A stretch of 64,000 bases of DNA, from positions 1 to 64,000 of the forward strand of contig NZ_LMRG01000002.1 in assembly GCF_001425605.1 (NCBI RefSeq), written 5' to 3'. The translations under genes were made by a program, and so were the position numbers. Numbering within the stretch: the first letter of the stretch is position 1; each line of letters opens with the position of its first letter. This document shows, piece by piece, positions 8,118 to 15,958 of the stretch. The DNA is from Rhizobium sp. Leaf453 (GTDB lineage: Bacteria; Pseudomonadota; Alphaproteobacteria; Rhizobiales; Rhizobiaceae). The notes beneath the pieces were generated by a model, which ran no database searches, was not told the origin of the DNA, and saw only the letters and a list, made by a program, of their open reading frames with translations.

Positions 8118-8702
8118 CTACACGGCTCTCAGCCGGTCCGTCGCAAAAGATGCAATCGCCCTCAACTCCTCAAGACCACCGCCGGCGCGCGCCGCAAGTT
8201 GCAGTCCCGTCATCGTCACCTGTACGAATGCGGACGCTTCCTCCGCGTCGAGACCATTGTCGATTTCTCCGCCTGCCTGTCCCTCCCGAATTCGTTCGGT
8301 AATCCGCGTGCCGAGCGCCGCGCTGACCTTGGCTCTTTGCTCCATGAGCAGGGCGTCGGTGGTGCCGAACTCGCCGACCGAACCGACACCCATGCAACCG
8401 AGGCAACGGACGCGGTCGTCTTCGGCAATCAGCCCCCGCAGCAACGCCCGGATACCCTCCAGAGCCGACGTCGGCTCCGACAGGCGCCGGAGATGGCCAG
8501 AGGTGGTTTTCAGCTGATAGGCGGATAGTGCTTCGAGATAGAGCGTCCGTTTGTCGCCGAACGCGTTGTAAAGGCTCTGCCTGCCGATATTCATGGCCTG
8601 CAGGAGGTCATCCGTCGAGGTGGCGGCAAAACCCCTCGACCAGAAGACCTCCATCGCCCTCTGAAGGGCCTCGTCACGATCAAATTCTCTTGGTCTAACC
8701 AT
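8118..8702 (-). CDS. TetR/AcrR-family transcriptional regulator
   Basis: A 194-residue TetR-type repressor. The DNA-binding domain spans about 8-55 (DEALQRAMEVFWSRGFAATS, then MNIGRQSLYNAFGDKRTLY). The C-terminal ligand domain holds the pair CLGC near 98-101 (RCLGCMGVG), a feature of YxaF/LmrA-like and AcuR-type regulators that is sometimes linked to thiol or electrophile sensing. A perfect 9-6-9 inverted repeat lies just upstream (8720-8743), and a related site precedes the downstream SDR gene, so it likely represses itself and the SDR. Family call is firm; ligand unknown. Confidence 0.88.
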   Translation of the reverse strand: MVRPREFDRDEALQRAMEVFWSRGFAATSTDDLLQAMNIGRQSLYNAFGDKRTLYLEALSAYQLKTTSGHLRRLSEPTSALEGIRALLRGLIAEDDRVRCLGCMGVGSVGEFGTTDALLMEQRAKVSAALGTRITERIREGQAGGEIDNGLDAEEASAFVQVTMTGLQLAARAGGGLEELRAIASFATDRLRAV

Positions 8703-8719
8703 GACGAAGACTTTATGCA

Positions 8720-8743
8720 GTTATTGACATATCAGTCAATAAC
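8720..8743. promoter_or_regulatory. Perfect 9-6-9 inverted repeat, TetR-type operator
   Basis: GTTATTGAC and GTCAATAAC flank a six-base spacer, 18 bases upstream of the TetR-family start codon. Typical size and place for TetR autoregulation. Confidence 0.8.
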
Positions 8744-8793
8744 AAATGATTCATCGCACCTGTCTTCTCAGAAGGCTGGATTGGTGGGTGCCC

Positions 8794-8922
8794 TCAAGGA
8801 TCGAGGGCAGCTGTGATCAATGTACCAAGTGGCGACGGTTCCGTCGATGAAACATCGAGAATGCACGGGGTCACGGCCACCATGGCGACGAGGATGCAAA
8901 TGACTGCCTTGTTCACGCGCAT
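8794..8922 (-). CDS. Small hydrophobic protein of unknown function
   Basis: A 42-codon open frame beginning MRVNKAVICILVAMVAVTPC, fifteen bases after the ohr stop codon, with GGGAGCGAG as a fair ribosome site. The N-terminus resembles a signal peptide or single membrane segment, with Cys20 near its end, though the preceding residues are not a convincing lipobox. It ends DP before a TGA. I do not recognise it. Support is limited to the ribosome site, the tight spacing and the hydrophobic start, so it could be spurious. Confidence 0.35.
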   Translation of the reverse strand: MRVNKAVICILVAMVAVTPCILDVSSTEPSPLGTLITAALDP

Positions 8923-8937
8923 GATCTCGCTCCCGTA

Positions 8938-9354
8938 TCAGACGAGGTTGAGCTGGACGTTGATATTGCCCCGTGTCGCCTTGGAATAGGGGCAAATCTG
9001 GTGGGCATCCTCGATGATGGACCGGGCAGTATCCGGTTCGATCCCCGGCAGGCTGATGTTCAGGCGTGCCTGCAGGAAAAACTCGCCTTCGGTGGTTCCG
9101 AGATCAACTTCTGCATCGACGGCCGTATCGGCGGGAAGCCGAAGCTGGCGCTTTCCGGCAGCCCTCGTCATCGCGCCGATGAAGCAGGCTGACCATCCGG
9201 CGGCGAAAAGCTGCTCGGGATTCGTACCCGGCTTTCCGCTTCCAGGAGGCGACAGCTTGACGTCGAGCGCAGCATCGTCGCTGTGTGCAAAGCCTTCACG
9301 CCCGCCGGTGGTATGGGTTCTGCCGGTGTAGAGAACATTTTCGATCATGGACAT
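8938..9354 (-). CDS. ohr: Organic hydroperoxide resistance protein (Ohr/OsmC)
   Basis: A 138-residue Ohr-type thiol peroxidase that reduces organic hydroperoxides in the cytoplasm using lipoyl electrons. The catalytic cysteine pair is visible: Cys57 in GWSACFIGA and Cys121 in HQICPYSKATRGN. The opening VLYTGRTHTTGGREG is characteristic. Length matches the family. The start at 9354 follows AAGGAGTG. No OhrR regulator gene is adjacent. The neighbouring SDR/TetR pair and two-component genes are on the same strand but are separate units. Confidence 0.93.
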   Translation of the reverse strand: MSMIENVLYTGRTHTTGGREGFAHSDDAALDVKLSPPGSGKPGTNPEQLFAAGWSACFIGAMTRAAGKRQLRLPADTAVDAEVDLGTTEGEFFLQARLNISLPGIEPDTARSIIEDAHQICPYSKATRGNINVQLNLV

Positions 9355-9502
9355 GGAACACTCCTTGGTTCGTCGTTCGCAGCGATATCCGCTGACGAGG
9401 AGTGTTTTGAGGGGTCGACGTATCCGGTGTGTTTCCTGCTGAGGCCGAAGTGTATCAGAGTTTAGCAGCGCCCCGGAACGACACTCTGCCTTGCAACGCG
9501 GG

Positions 9503-10828
9503 TTATTTTCTCTCGAGGCTCAGTTCCGCCGCCAGTCCTCCACTCGTTCGATTGTAAAGGCGCACCGATCCGCCTAGCGTTGTCGCCAACTGCTGGGCAA
9601 TTGCCAGGCCGAGGCCTGTGCCGCCGGTCTCGCGGTTGCGCGATTGCTCCAGCCGGAAGAAGGGCTGCATGGCCGCACCCAGCATATCGTCGGGAATGCC
9701 CGGCCCGCGATCGAGAACAGTGATGACGACACCATCGCCCTCCCCCCACTCGACACTGATTTCGGCAGCACCGGCAAACTTGATGGCATTGTCGATGAAG
9801 TTCGTCAGAATGCGCCGGAGGGCGTGGGGCTTCGTCACCGCCGTACCCTGCACGACACCGAGCACGCTGACCGCCTTCCCGGTGTCCTGGTAGTCATAGG
9901 CAATGCTGTCGATGAAGGACGAGAGGTCGATGCGGGCCGATTTCTCGCCATTGCCATGGGAGCTTCGGGCATAGGCAATACCATCCTTGACCAGCCGCTC
10001 GATCTCACCGAGGTCGCTGACGAGCTTGTCCCTCTCCGGCGTATCGTCCGCCATATCGACCCGCAGACGCATGCGCGCGATCGGCGTCTGCAGATCGTGC
10101 GAGATGGCGGCGAGAATCTGCACCCGTTCTTCCAGGTGATGGGCAATGCGGTCCCGCATGGCGTTGAAGGCGCGCGCGGCATGGGCAACCTCGCTCGGGC
10201 CATCCTCGGGCATCGGCGCGCCCTTGACGTTCGGGTCGAGCGCATCGGCCGCGGCCGCCAGCTCGCCCAGCGGACGAAATGCCAGCCGCACGGCAAACCA
10301 GGTGCAAAGCACCAGCAACGCCATCTGGACCGCAAAGACATAGGGCAGCCAACCCGCGAGCGGCATGACGCCTCTGGGCGTCACGTCAATCGTCAGCGGA
10401 GATCCATCCGACAGGGTAAGATGACCCTGCAGCCTGCCGCTATCACCGGGAATCGCTTCGACCTTCAGCGGAAACTTGTGGCCTGCTGCCTCCTCGATCC
10501 GTGCAGCGATTTCGGCTCCCCGGCCCGACATGTCGGGCACGCCGGGAAGCCCGGGACCCAGTACAAGCCGGTAGCTGCCGCGGCTCAACCGATCGAGCCA
10601 TTGCGGCCGTTCATCCGCGGGCAGCCTGTCGATCACCGCGATCGATGTGGCGAGATCGCTTTCCAGCGTTCCGAGCATGACAGATTTTGCCGACATGTAG
10701 CGTTCGAGAAAGAGAATGCTGAAGGACAGTCCGTAGGCGATCGCCAATCCGGCAAGCAGGATGAGAAAAAACCGGGAGCGGAGCGTGCGCGGCCACCAGC
10801 CATTCAACAGCATGCCGCCGTCCCTCAT
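9503..10828 (-). CDS. Sensor histidine kinase, EnvZ-like
   Basis: A 441-residue membrane kinase. TM1 is about 17-40 and TM2 about 160-182, bracketing a roughly 120-residue periplasmic sensor, followed by HAMP (about 180-235). The H-box AISHDLQTPIAR has phosphorylated His244. The N-box NFIDNAIKF is near 346, then GPGIPDDM and GGTGLGLAIA for ATP binding. Its ATG overlaps the stop of the response regulator gene (ATGA, 10825-10828), so the two are co-translated. The signal sensed is unknown. Nearby genes for exported hydrolases and a DipZ-type thiol exporter are possible targets, but no binding site was identified. Confidence 0.92.
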   Translation of the reverse strand: MRDGGMLLNGWWPRTLRSRFFLILLAGLAIAYGLSFSILFLERYMSAKSVMLGTLESDLATSIAVIDRLPADERPQWLDRLSRGSYRLVLGPGLPGVPDMSGRGAEIAARIEEAAGHKFPLKVEAIPGDSGRLQGHLTLSDGSPLTIDVTPRGVMPLAGWLPYVFAVQMALLVLCTWFAVRLAFRPLGELAAAADALDPNVKGAPMPEDGPSEVAHAARAFNAMRDRIAHHLEERVQILAAISHDLQTPIARMRLRVDMADDTPERDKLVSDLGEIERLVKDGIAYARSSHGNGEKSARIDLSSFIDSIAYDYQDTGKAVSVLGVVQGTAVTKPHALRRILTNFIDNAIKFAGAAEISVEWGEGDGVVITVLDRGPGIPDDMLGAAMQPFFRLEQSRNRETGGTGLGLAIAQQLATTLGGSVRLYNRTSGGLAAELSLERK

Positions 10829-11565
10829 ATCCTCGGCTCCGAAATCTCGACCGGGACGGAGAAGACATAGCCCTCGGCGCGCACCGTCTTGATGTAGGTG
10901 GGCTCCCGTGCATCGTCACCCAACCGCTGGCGCAGCCGGCTGACCAGCAGATCGATCGAGCGATCGAACAATTCCGCGTCCCGCCCCTGCGTGAGGTTCA
11001 GCAACTGATCCCGGTTGAGCACGCGTTGCGGATGATCGATGAACACCCGCAGCAGCCGATACTCCGCGCCACTCAGGGCGATCTCCGTTCCCTGCTGGTC
11101 CAGAAGATGACGCCCAACCGTATCGAGGCGCCAGTCACCGAAGGTGAGAAGCTGGCCGGCCTCCGAAATCTGCAGGTTCGGCGGCAACATTCTGGTGCGA
11201 CGCAATACAGCCTTGATCCGGGCGAGAAGTTCGCGCGCCGCAAACGGCTTCGGCAAGTAATCGTCGGCGCCCATTTCCAGACCGATGATCCGGTCCATCT
11301 CGTCGTCGCGGGCGGTCAACATCAGGATGGGCGTCGCCTTGTGCTTTCCGGCGCGCAATTCGCGACACAACACGAGCCCGTCGTCGCCGGGCATCATGAT
11401 ATCCAGAATGATCAGATCGACCGTGTTGCCTTCAAGGAACGACCGCATCTGGCGGCCATCGGCCGCCACTGTCGCGCGAAGCCCATTCTTGATCAGATAG
11501 CGCGAGACAAGCTCACGAATCTCGCGATCGTCGTCGACGACGAGGATATGATCGATATGGTCCAT
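10825..11565 (-). CDS. OmpR-family response regulator
   Basis: A 246-residue two-domain regulator. The receiver has acidic Asp11-13, phosphoacceptor Asp55 in IILDIMMPGDDG and Lys in YLPKPF near 107. The C-terminal winged helix spans about 135-240 (LSGAEYRLLRVFIDHPQRVLNRDQLL and IDLLVSRLRQRLG). It is upstream of and overlaps its partner kinase gene. It starts 89 bp from the exported hydrolase gene at 11655-12695 on the same strand. Confidence 0.93.
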   Translation of the reverse strand: MDHIDHILVVDDDREIRELVSRYLIKNGLRATVAADGRQMRSFLEGNTVDLIILDIMMPGDDGLVLCRELRAGKHKATPILMLTARDDEMDRIIGLEMGADDYLPKPFAARELLARIKAVLRRTRMLPPNLQISEAGQLLTFGDWRLDTVGRHLLDQQGTEIALSGAEYRLLRVFIDHPQRVLNRDQLLNLTQGRDAELFDRSIDLLVSRLRQRLGDDAREPTYIKTVRAEGYVFSVPVEISEPRI

Positions 11566-11654
11566 GATTGTCCTTCATCCGCCCCAAGGCCGCGTATTAG
11601 ATCGATAATCGGCCGCCGGGAGTAAAGCGATTTGTTCGGCGATCGACGTCGATC

Positions 11655-12695
11655 CTAGAGTTTCGCCACATCGAGCACGGCTTGGGCAAAAGCTTCCGGA
11701 GCCTCCTGGGGAAGATTATGCCCGATACCGCCGGTGATCAGCCGGTGCTCGTACCGACTTGAGAACCGGGCGGCATAGACTGAGGGATCCGGATGCGGAG
11801 CACCATTGGCATCGCCTTCCATGGTGATGGTCGGAACCGTGATCACCGGCGCCTTGGCGAGACGTGCTTCGTAAGCATCGTATTGCGCTTCGCCATCAAC
11901 CAGCCCCAGCCGCCAGCGATAGTTATGGATGGTGATCTCGACATGATCGGGATTACCGAAGGCGCTTGCCGAACGGTTGAAGGTTTCGTCATCGAACCTC
12001 CAGGTCGGCGACGCCGTTTCCCAGATCAACCTGGCGAACGCGTGGGTATTGGCCGCATAACCCGCCCGGCCGCGTTCCGTAGCGAAATAGAACTGATACC
12101 ACCAGGACTGCTCGGCCTTCGGAGACAGGGGCTTGCGGTTGGCTTCCTGACTTCCGATCAGATAGCCGCTGACGGAGACCAGCGCCTTGCAGCGCTCAGG
12201 CCAGAGGGCCGCCATGATATCGGCGGTGCGCGCGCCCCAGTCGTAACCGGCGACAATCGCCTGTTCGATACCGAGCGCATCCATCAGTGCAATCATGTCC
12301 GCAGCCAGCGCTGACTGCTGTCCGTTGCGCGGAGTATCCTTCGACAGGAAGCGGGTCGTGCCATAGCCGCGAAGATAGGGAATGATGACGCGATAGCCCG
12401 CCGAAGCCAGGATCGGCGCAACCTCGACATAGCTGTGAATGTCATAGGGCCAGCCGTGCAACAGCAGGACGACCGGAGCATCTGCCGGCCCCGCTTCCGC
12501 GTAACCGACATTGAGCACGCCGGCATCGATCTGCTTCAAGGCATCGAACGAGGTATGCGTGCCCTTCTTCATCGCGGTGGCGGATGGTGCGGTTCCTGCC
12601 TGCGCGATTGACATTGCGCCGAACTCTACCGCTGCGACGGTCATCGCAGCGATGCCGAAGAAATGGCGGCGTCCAAGATTGATGTCGTTGCCCAT
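11655..12695 (-). CDS. Exported alpha/beta hydrolase (epoxide-hydrolase-like)
   Basis: A 346-residue alpha/beta-fold hydrolase with a twin-arginine-type leader (GRRHFFGIAAMTVAAVEFGA, then AQA near 33). Fold motifs are LLLHGWPYD near 77 (oxyanion HGWP) and the nucleophile elbow GYDWGA near 148, with Asp as nucleophile as in epoxide hydrolases and haloalkane dehalogenases. The catalytic His is in GIGHNLPQEAP near 326. A role in detoxifying epoxides or halides is possible, but the substrate is unknown. The start is supported by GAGAAA upstream on the minus strand. It diverges from dipZ across a 312-bp gap. Confidence 0.82.
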   Translation of the reverse strand: MGNDINLGRRHFFGIAAMTVAAVEFGAMSIAQAGTAPSATAMKKGTHTSFDALKQIDAGVLNVGYAEAGPADAPVVLLLHGWPYDIHSYVEVAPILASAGYRVIIPYLRGYGTTRFLSKDTPRNGQQSALAADMIALMDALGIEQAIVAGYDWGARTADIMAALWPERCKALVSVSGYLIGSQEANRKPLSPKAEQSWWYQFYFATERGRAGYAANTHAFARLIWETASPTWRFDDETFNRSASAFGNPDHVEITIHNYRWRLGLVDGEAQYDAYEARLAKAPVITVPTITMEGDANGAPHPDPSVYAARFSSRYEHRLITGGIGHNLPQEAPEAFAQAVLDVAKL

Positions 12696-13007
12696 TGTTT
12701 TCTCTCCAATCCGTGTTGATCACGATCGACAGACAACAACGGGCATGTATCCTTGGTGTGTGCCCTCGGCACCCTATTGCAAGCGGATGTAGCCTCCGGC
12801 CGCCCTGATACAGTCTGGTACAATTGGCCAAACCCAGCACCACGGCTTGAAGCGGCCGCCGGCACCCTGCCCCAATTCTACAATCCGATACACTTCGCCG
12901 CCCGGCCGGACACATCCGGGATACTCGGCACCGATCAAACTTCCATCGTCGCCGGGCCATCCACACCCTGCCCCGGAATACGAAATCCGTTTTCAGAGGA
13001 AACGACG
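12696..13007. other. Intergenic region between divergent hydrolase and dipZ genes
   Basis: About 312 bp with no convincing gene. An in-frame extension of dipZ runs back to 12753 but has no ribosome site or signal-like N-terminus. Promoters for both directions are expected here; I see only a short inverted repeat (CCGGA-CACA-TCCGG, near 12906-12919) and no clear -35/-10 pair. Confidence 0.5.
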
Positions 13008-14777
13008 ATGACACTTCTGATCATTGCCTATCTCGGAGGGGTGCTGACCATTTTCAGCCCGTGCATCCTGCCGGTTCTTCCCTTCGTCTTCGCCCGCGCC
13101 GGACAGCCTTTCGTGCGCAGCACATTGCCGATGCTCGCCGGCATGGCGATCACATTCGCCGCTGTCGCAACGCTCGCCGCTGTCGGCGGTGCCTGGGCGA
13201 TCCAAGCAAACGAATATGGCCGTCTGGCAGCGCTTGTGTTGCTTTCGATCTTCGGCCTCAGCCTGATGTCGCCCCGGCTTGCGAACGCGATCACCCGCCC
13301 GATCGTCGATTTCGGCAACAGGCTGACAAATGCTTCCAGCATGCCCGGTTCTGCCCCAACCGCCTTGGGTTCTCTCATGCTCGGCGTGGCGACAGGGCTC
13401 CTGTGGGCACCCTGCGCCGGACCGATCCTCGGCCTCGTACTGACAGGGGCCGCCCTGCAGGGCGCCAATCTCGAAACGACCTTGCTGCTCGCTGCCTATG
13501 CCGCCGGTGCTGCCACCTCGCTTGCCGTCGCCCTTTTCGCCGGCGGCCGGATTTTTGCCGGCATGAAGCGGTCGCTCGGCATCAGCGAACGGCTGCGGCA
13601 AGGCCTCGGAGCCGCGGTTCTGGCCGGCGTTGGCGTCATCGCACTCGGCCTCGATACCGGGCTTCTGGCGCGCCTGTCCTATGCCAGCACCGCATCCCTC
13701 GAACAGGCTGTCCTCGACAAACTGCACACGGCGCGGTCACCCGCCCCGTCCTCTGAAGTCGCCAGCAACAGTATGATGGCCCTCGATACAACAAGCCCGT
13801 TCCATGCCGATCTGCCGATCGAGGGTCAAGCGCCATCGCTCGACGGCGCTGTCGAATGGCTGAACTCGCCGCCGCTGACGATCGAGCAATTGCGCGGGAA
13901 GGTCGTGCTGGTCGATTTCTGGACCTATTCTTGCATCAACTGCATCCGAACGGTGCCCTTCGTCCGCGCCTGGGCTGAGAAGTACAAGGATCAGGGCTTG
14001 GTGGTGATCGGTGTTCACGCCCCGGAATTCGCCTTCGAGAAGAAAATAGACAATGTCAAAAAGGCGATCGGAGATTTCCAGATCGGCTATCCCGTCGCCG
14101 TCGATAACGACTACACGATCTGGCGTGCCTTCGAGAACAGCTACTGGCCCGCCCACTACCTGATCGATGCCAAGGGGCAGATCCGCTACCATCATTTCGG
14201 CGAAGGCAACTATCAACAGACCGAACAGGCGATCCAGGACCTGCTGCGCGAAGCCGGAAGCGACATGAAGGCGAGCGCATCCGTGAACCCCGACGCGAAA
14301 GGGGCCGAGGCCGCCCCGGATCTCCAGAATATAGGCTCCGGCGAAACCTATCTCGGTTACCAGCGCGCCACGAGCTTTTCCTCCTTCGAGGCGATGCAGG
14401 CAGATACTGCCCGGGACTATTCGGCAAAGCCCCTGCAACTGAACGAATGGGGTCTCTCGGGCACGTGGACCGTTGGCGCGGAAGAGGCGAAGCTCGACAA
14501 GGCCGAGGGCGCCATTGGCTATCGCTTCAGCGCACGCGATCTGCATCTGGTCCTCGGTCCGGATGACTCCGGCAAGCCCGTGCGTTTCCAGGTGACGCTC
14601 GACGGCAAACCGCCCGGCGCCGACCACGGAGCAGATACCGACGCGGATGGCAACGGTACCGTGACAACGACCCGGCTCTACCAACTCGTTCGCCAGTCGG
14701 CTGACGTCAAACCGCGCGATTTCCAGATCCGGTTTCTCGATCCCGGCGTCGAAGCCTACGCCTTCACTTTCGGCTGA
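13008..14777 (+). CDS. dipZ: DipZ-type fusion: CcdA-like membrane domain plus thioredoxin domain
   Basis: A 589-residue protein. The N-terminal part (about 1-230) is a CcdA/DsbD-like six-helix electron carrier with Cys19 in FSPCILPVLPF and a second cysteine in LLWAPCAGPILG. A TlpA-like thioredoxin domain follows (about 285-420) with the active site Cys309-x-x-Cys312 (YSCINCIR). A C-terminal domain of about 160 residues starts QNIGSGETYLGYQRA, as in other DipZ proteins. It should pass reducing power across the membrane to periplasmic or exported substrates. The ATG at 13008 follows AGAGGAAACG. It is followed 42 bp later by an exported hydrolase gene. Confidence 0.9.
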   Translation: MTLLIIAYLGGVLTIFSPCILPVLPFVFARAGQPFVRSTLPMLAGMAITFAAVATLAAVGGAWAIQANEYGRLAALVLLSIFGLSLMSPRLANAITRPIVDFGNRLTNASSMPGSAPTALGSLMLGVATGLLWAPCAGPILGLVLTGAALQGANLETTLLLAAYAAGAATSLAVALFAGGRIFAGMKRSLGISERLRQGLGAAVLAGVGVIALGLDTGLLARLSYASTASLEQAVLDKLHTARSPAPSSEVASNSMMALDTTSPFHADLPIEGQAPSLDGAVEWLNSPPLTIEQLRGKVVLVDFWTYSCINCIRTVPFVRAWAEKYKDQGLVVIGVHAPEFAFEKKIDNVKKAIGDFQIGYPVAVDNDYTIWRAFENSYWPAHYLIDAKGQIRYHHFGEGNYQQTEQAIQDLLREAGSDMKASASVNPDAKGAEAAPDLQNIGSGETYLGYQRATSFSSFEAMQADTARDYSAKPLQLNEWGLSGTWTVGAEEAKLDKAEGAIGYRFSARDLHLVLGPDDSGKPVRFQVTLDGKPPGADHGADTDADGNGTVTTTRLYQLVRQSADVKPRDFQIRFLDPGVEAYAFTFG

Positions 14778-14819
14778 ACCCTCCCCATCCAAAAATCCAA
14801 CACTCAAAGGAATATCTTG

Positions 14820-15578
14820 ATGAATCGTCGTTCTATCTCCGCCCTTGCCATCGCCTTTGCGACCAGCGTCATTGCCTATGCGGCCCAGGCCGCCGAGGTC
14901 CGGAATATCGTCATCGTCCATGGCGCTCTCGCCGATGGCTCCGGCTGGAGAAAGGCCACAGAAATCCTCGAAAAGCGCGGGTTTAACGTCACGATCGTCC
15001 AGCAACCGATCACCTCGCTTGCCGATGACATTGCCGCAACGAACCGTGTCCTCGATCTGCAGCAAGGTCCTGTTTTGCTCGTCGGCCACAGCTATGGCGG
15101 CATGGTCATCACCGAGGCGGGCCACAACCCGACTGTCGCAGGCCTTGTCTATGTCGCCGCATTCCAGCCGGACAAGGGCGAAAGCCTGATCAGCCTAGCC
15201 AGCTCCAAACCGGCCGGCGGCATGAACATCCGCGAGACGAAGGATGGAAAATATCTCTATCTCGATCCGGCGGCCTTCGCGAACGACTTCGCGGCGGACC
15301 TGCCACCGGAGGACGCCGCCTTTCTGGCACGGTCGCAGGTCTTCGCCTCGAAGCAGGCATTCACCGCTAAAGTGGGAGAGCCGGCATGGAAGGTGAAGAA
15401 AAGCTGGGCGATCGTCGCCACGCAGGATCGCTCGATCAATCCGGACCTGGAACGCGACATGGCCAGACGTGCGGGCAGCCAGGTGAGCGAGATCGTGGCC
15501 AGTCACGCCGTTTTCGCCTCTCAGCCGGAGAAAGTTGCTTCGGTCATTGAAAACGCGGCGCGCCAGCTTTCCGAATGA
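14820..15578 (+). CDS. Exported alpha/beta hydrolase
   Basis: A 252-residue alpha/beta-fold protein with a signal peptide ending near AAQAAE (22-27). Motifs are IVIVHGALADGSGW near 31 and the nucleophile elbow VGHSYGGMV near 90 with Ser as nucleophile. The catalytic His is in VASHAVFASQPEKV near 228. This resembles the salicylate-esterase/hydroxynitrile-lyase-like group often annotated as alpha/beta hydrolase. The ATG at 14820 lies after AAAGGAATATC. It is probably co-transcribed with dipZ. The substrate is unknown. Two different exported hydrolases flank dipZ, which hints at one periplasmic stress regulon. Confidence 0.82.
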   Translation: MNRRSISALAIAFATSVIAYAAQAAEVRNIVIVHGALADGSGWRKATEILEKRGFNVTIVQQPITSLADDIAATNRVLDLQQGPVLLVGHSYGGMVITEAGHNPTVAGLVYVAAFQPDKGESLISLASSKPAGGMNIRETKDGKYLYLDPAAFANDFAADLPPEDAAFLARSQVFASKQAFTAKVGEPAWKVKKSWAIVATQDRSINPDLERDMARRAGSQVSEIVASHAVFASQPEKVASVIENAARQLSE

Positions 15579-15958
15579 AGGAAACGTCCCGAAGATTACC
15601 AGACATCACGGTGAGCCGCTCCGACCAGGGGCGGCTTTTGCCAGCCGGGGCAAATCACCTGACAGTGGCGAGCACCACGCGTCCCCCTCTCCGGTTTCAA
15701 CATCATGATGCGGACCGGACCAAGGCGGGCTTTGAAAACGCCTCACCTGTCAGCGTCGACGTAGCCTGAAACAGCGGGGAAATCGGCTGCTGTCAGCAGA
15801 ACAGTTTTTCCGATAACCCCAACATGTAGCCTATGGGCAAAGACAACCACACGTGACAGAATCCGAATGAATCAGGCGATACAACTTCGAGCAGGTGAAC
15901 CGGACTTCGCTGACCGAATATCGCCGTCTATCGTTTCGAAGGAGCTAAGGATAGCGGA
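15579..15958. other. Intergenic region before the hybrid kinase gene
   Basis: About 380 bp without a credible gene; a 64-codon frame at 15575-15769 lacks a ribosome site and any recognisable feature. A short stem CTGCT-GTC-AGCAG followed by a run of T near 15790-15815 could end the upstream transcript. A GAAGGAG ribosome site near 15939-15945 serves the kinase. Confidence 0.45.

Noticed and set aside
9355..9400. Possible EcfG promoter near ohr (GGAAC then CGTT)
   Set aside because: The spacing is 14 bases rather than 16-17 and it points away from ohr.
9644..10870. Rightward 408-codon open frame
   Set aside because: Antisense to the histidine kinase gene, whose motifs are complete on the other strand.
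13737..15125. Leftward 462-codon open frame
   Set aside because: Antisense to dipZ and the following hydrolase, both with full domain motifs and ribosome sites.
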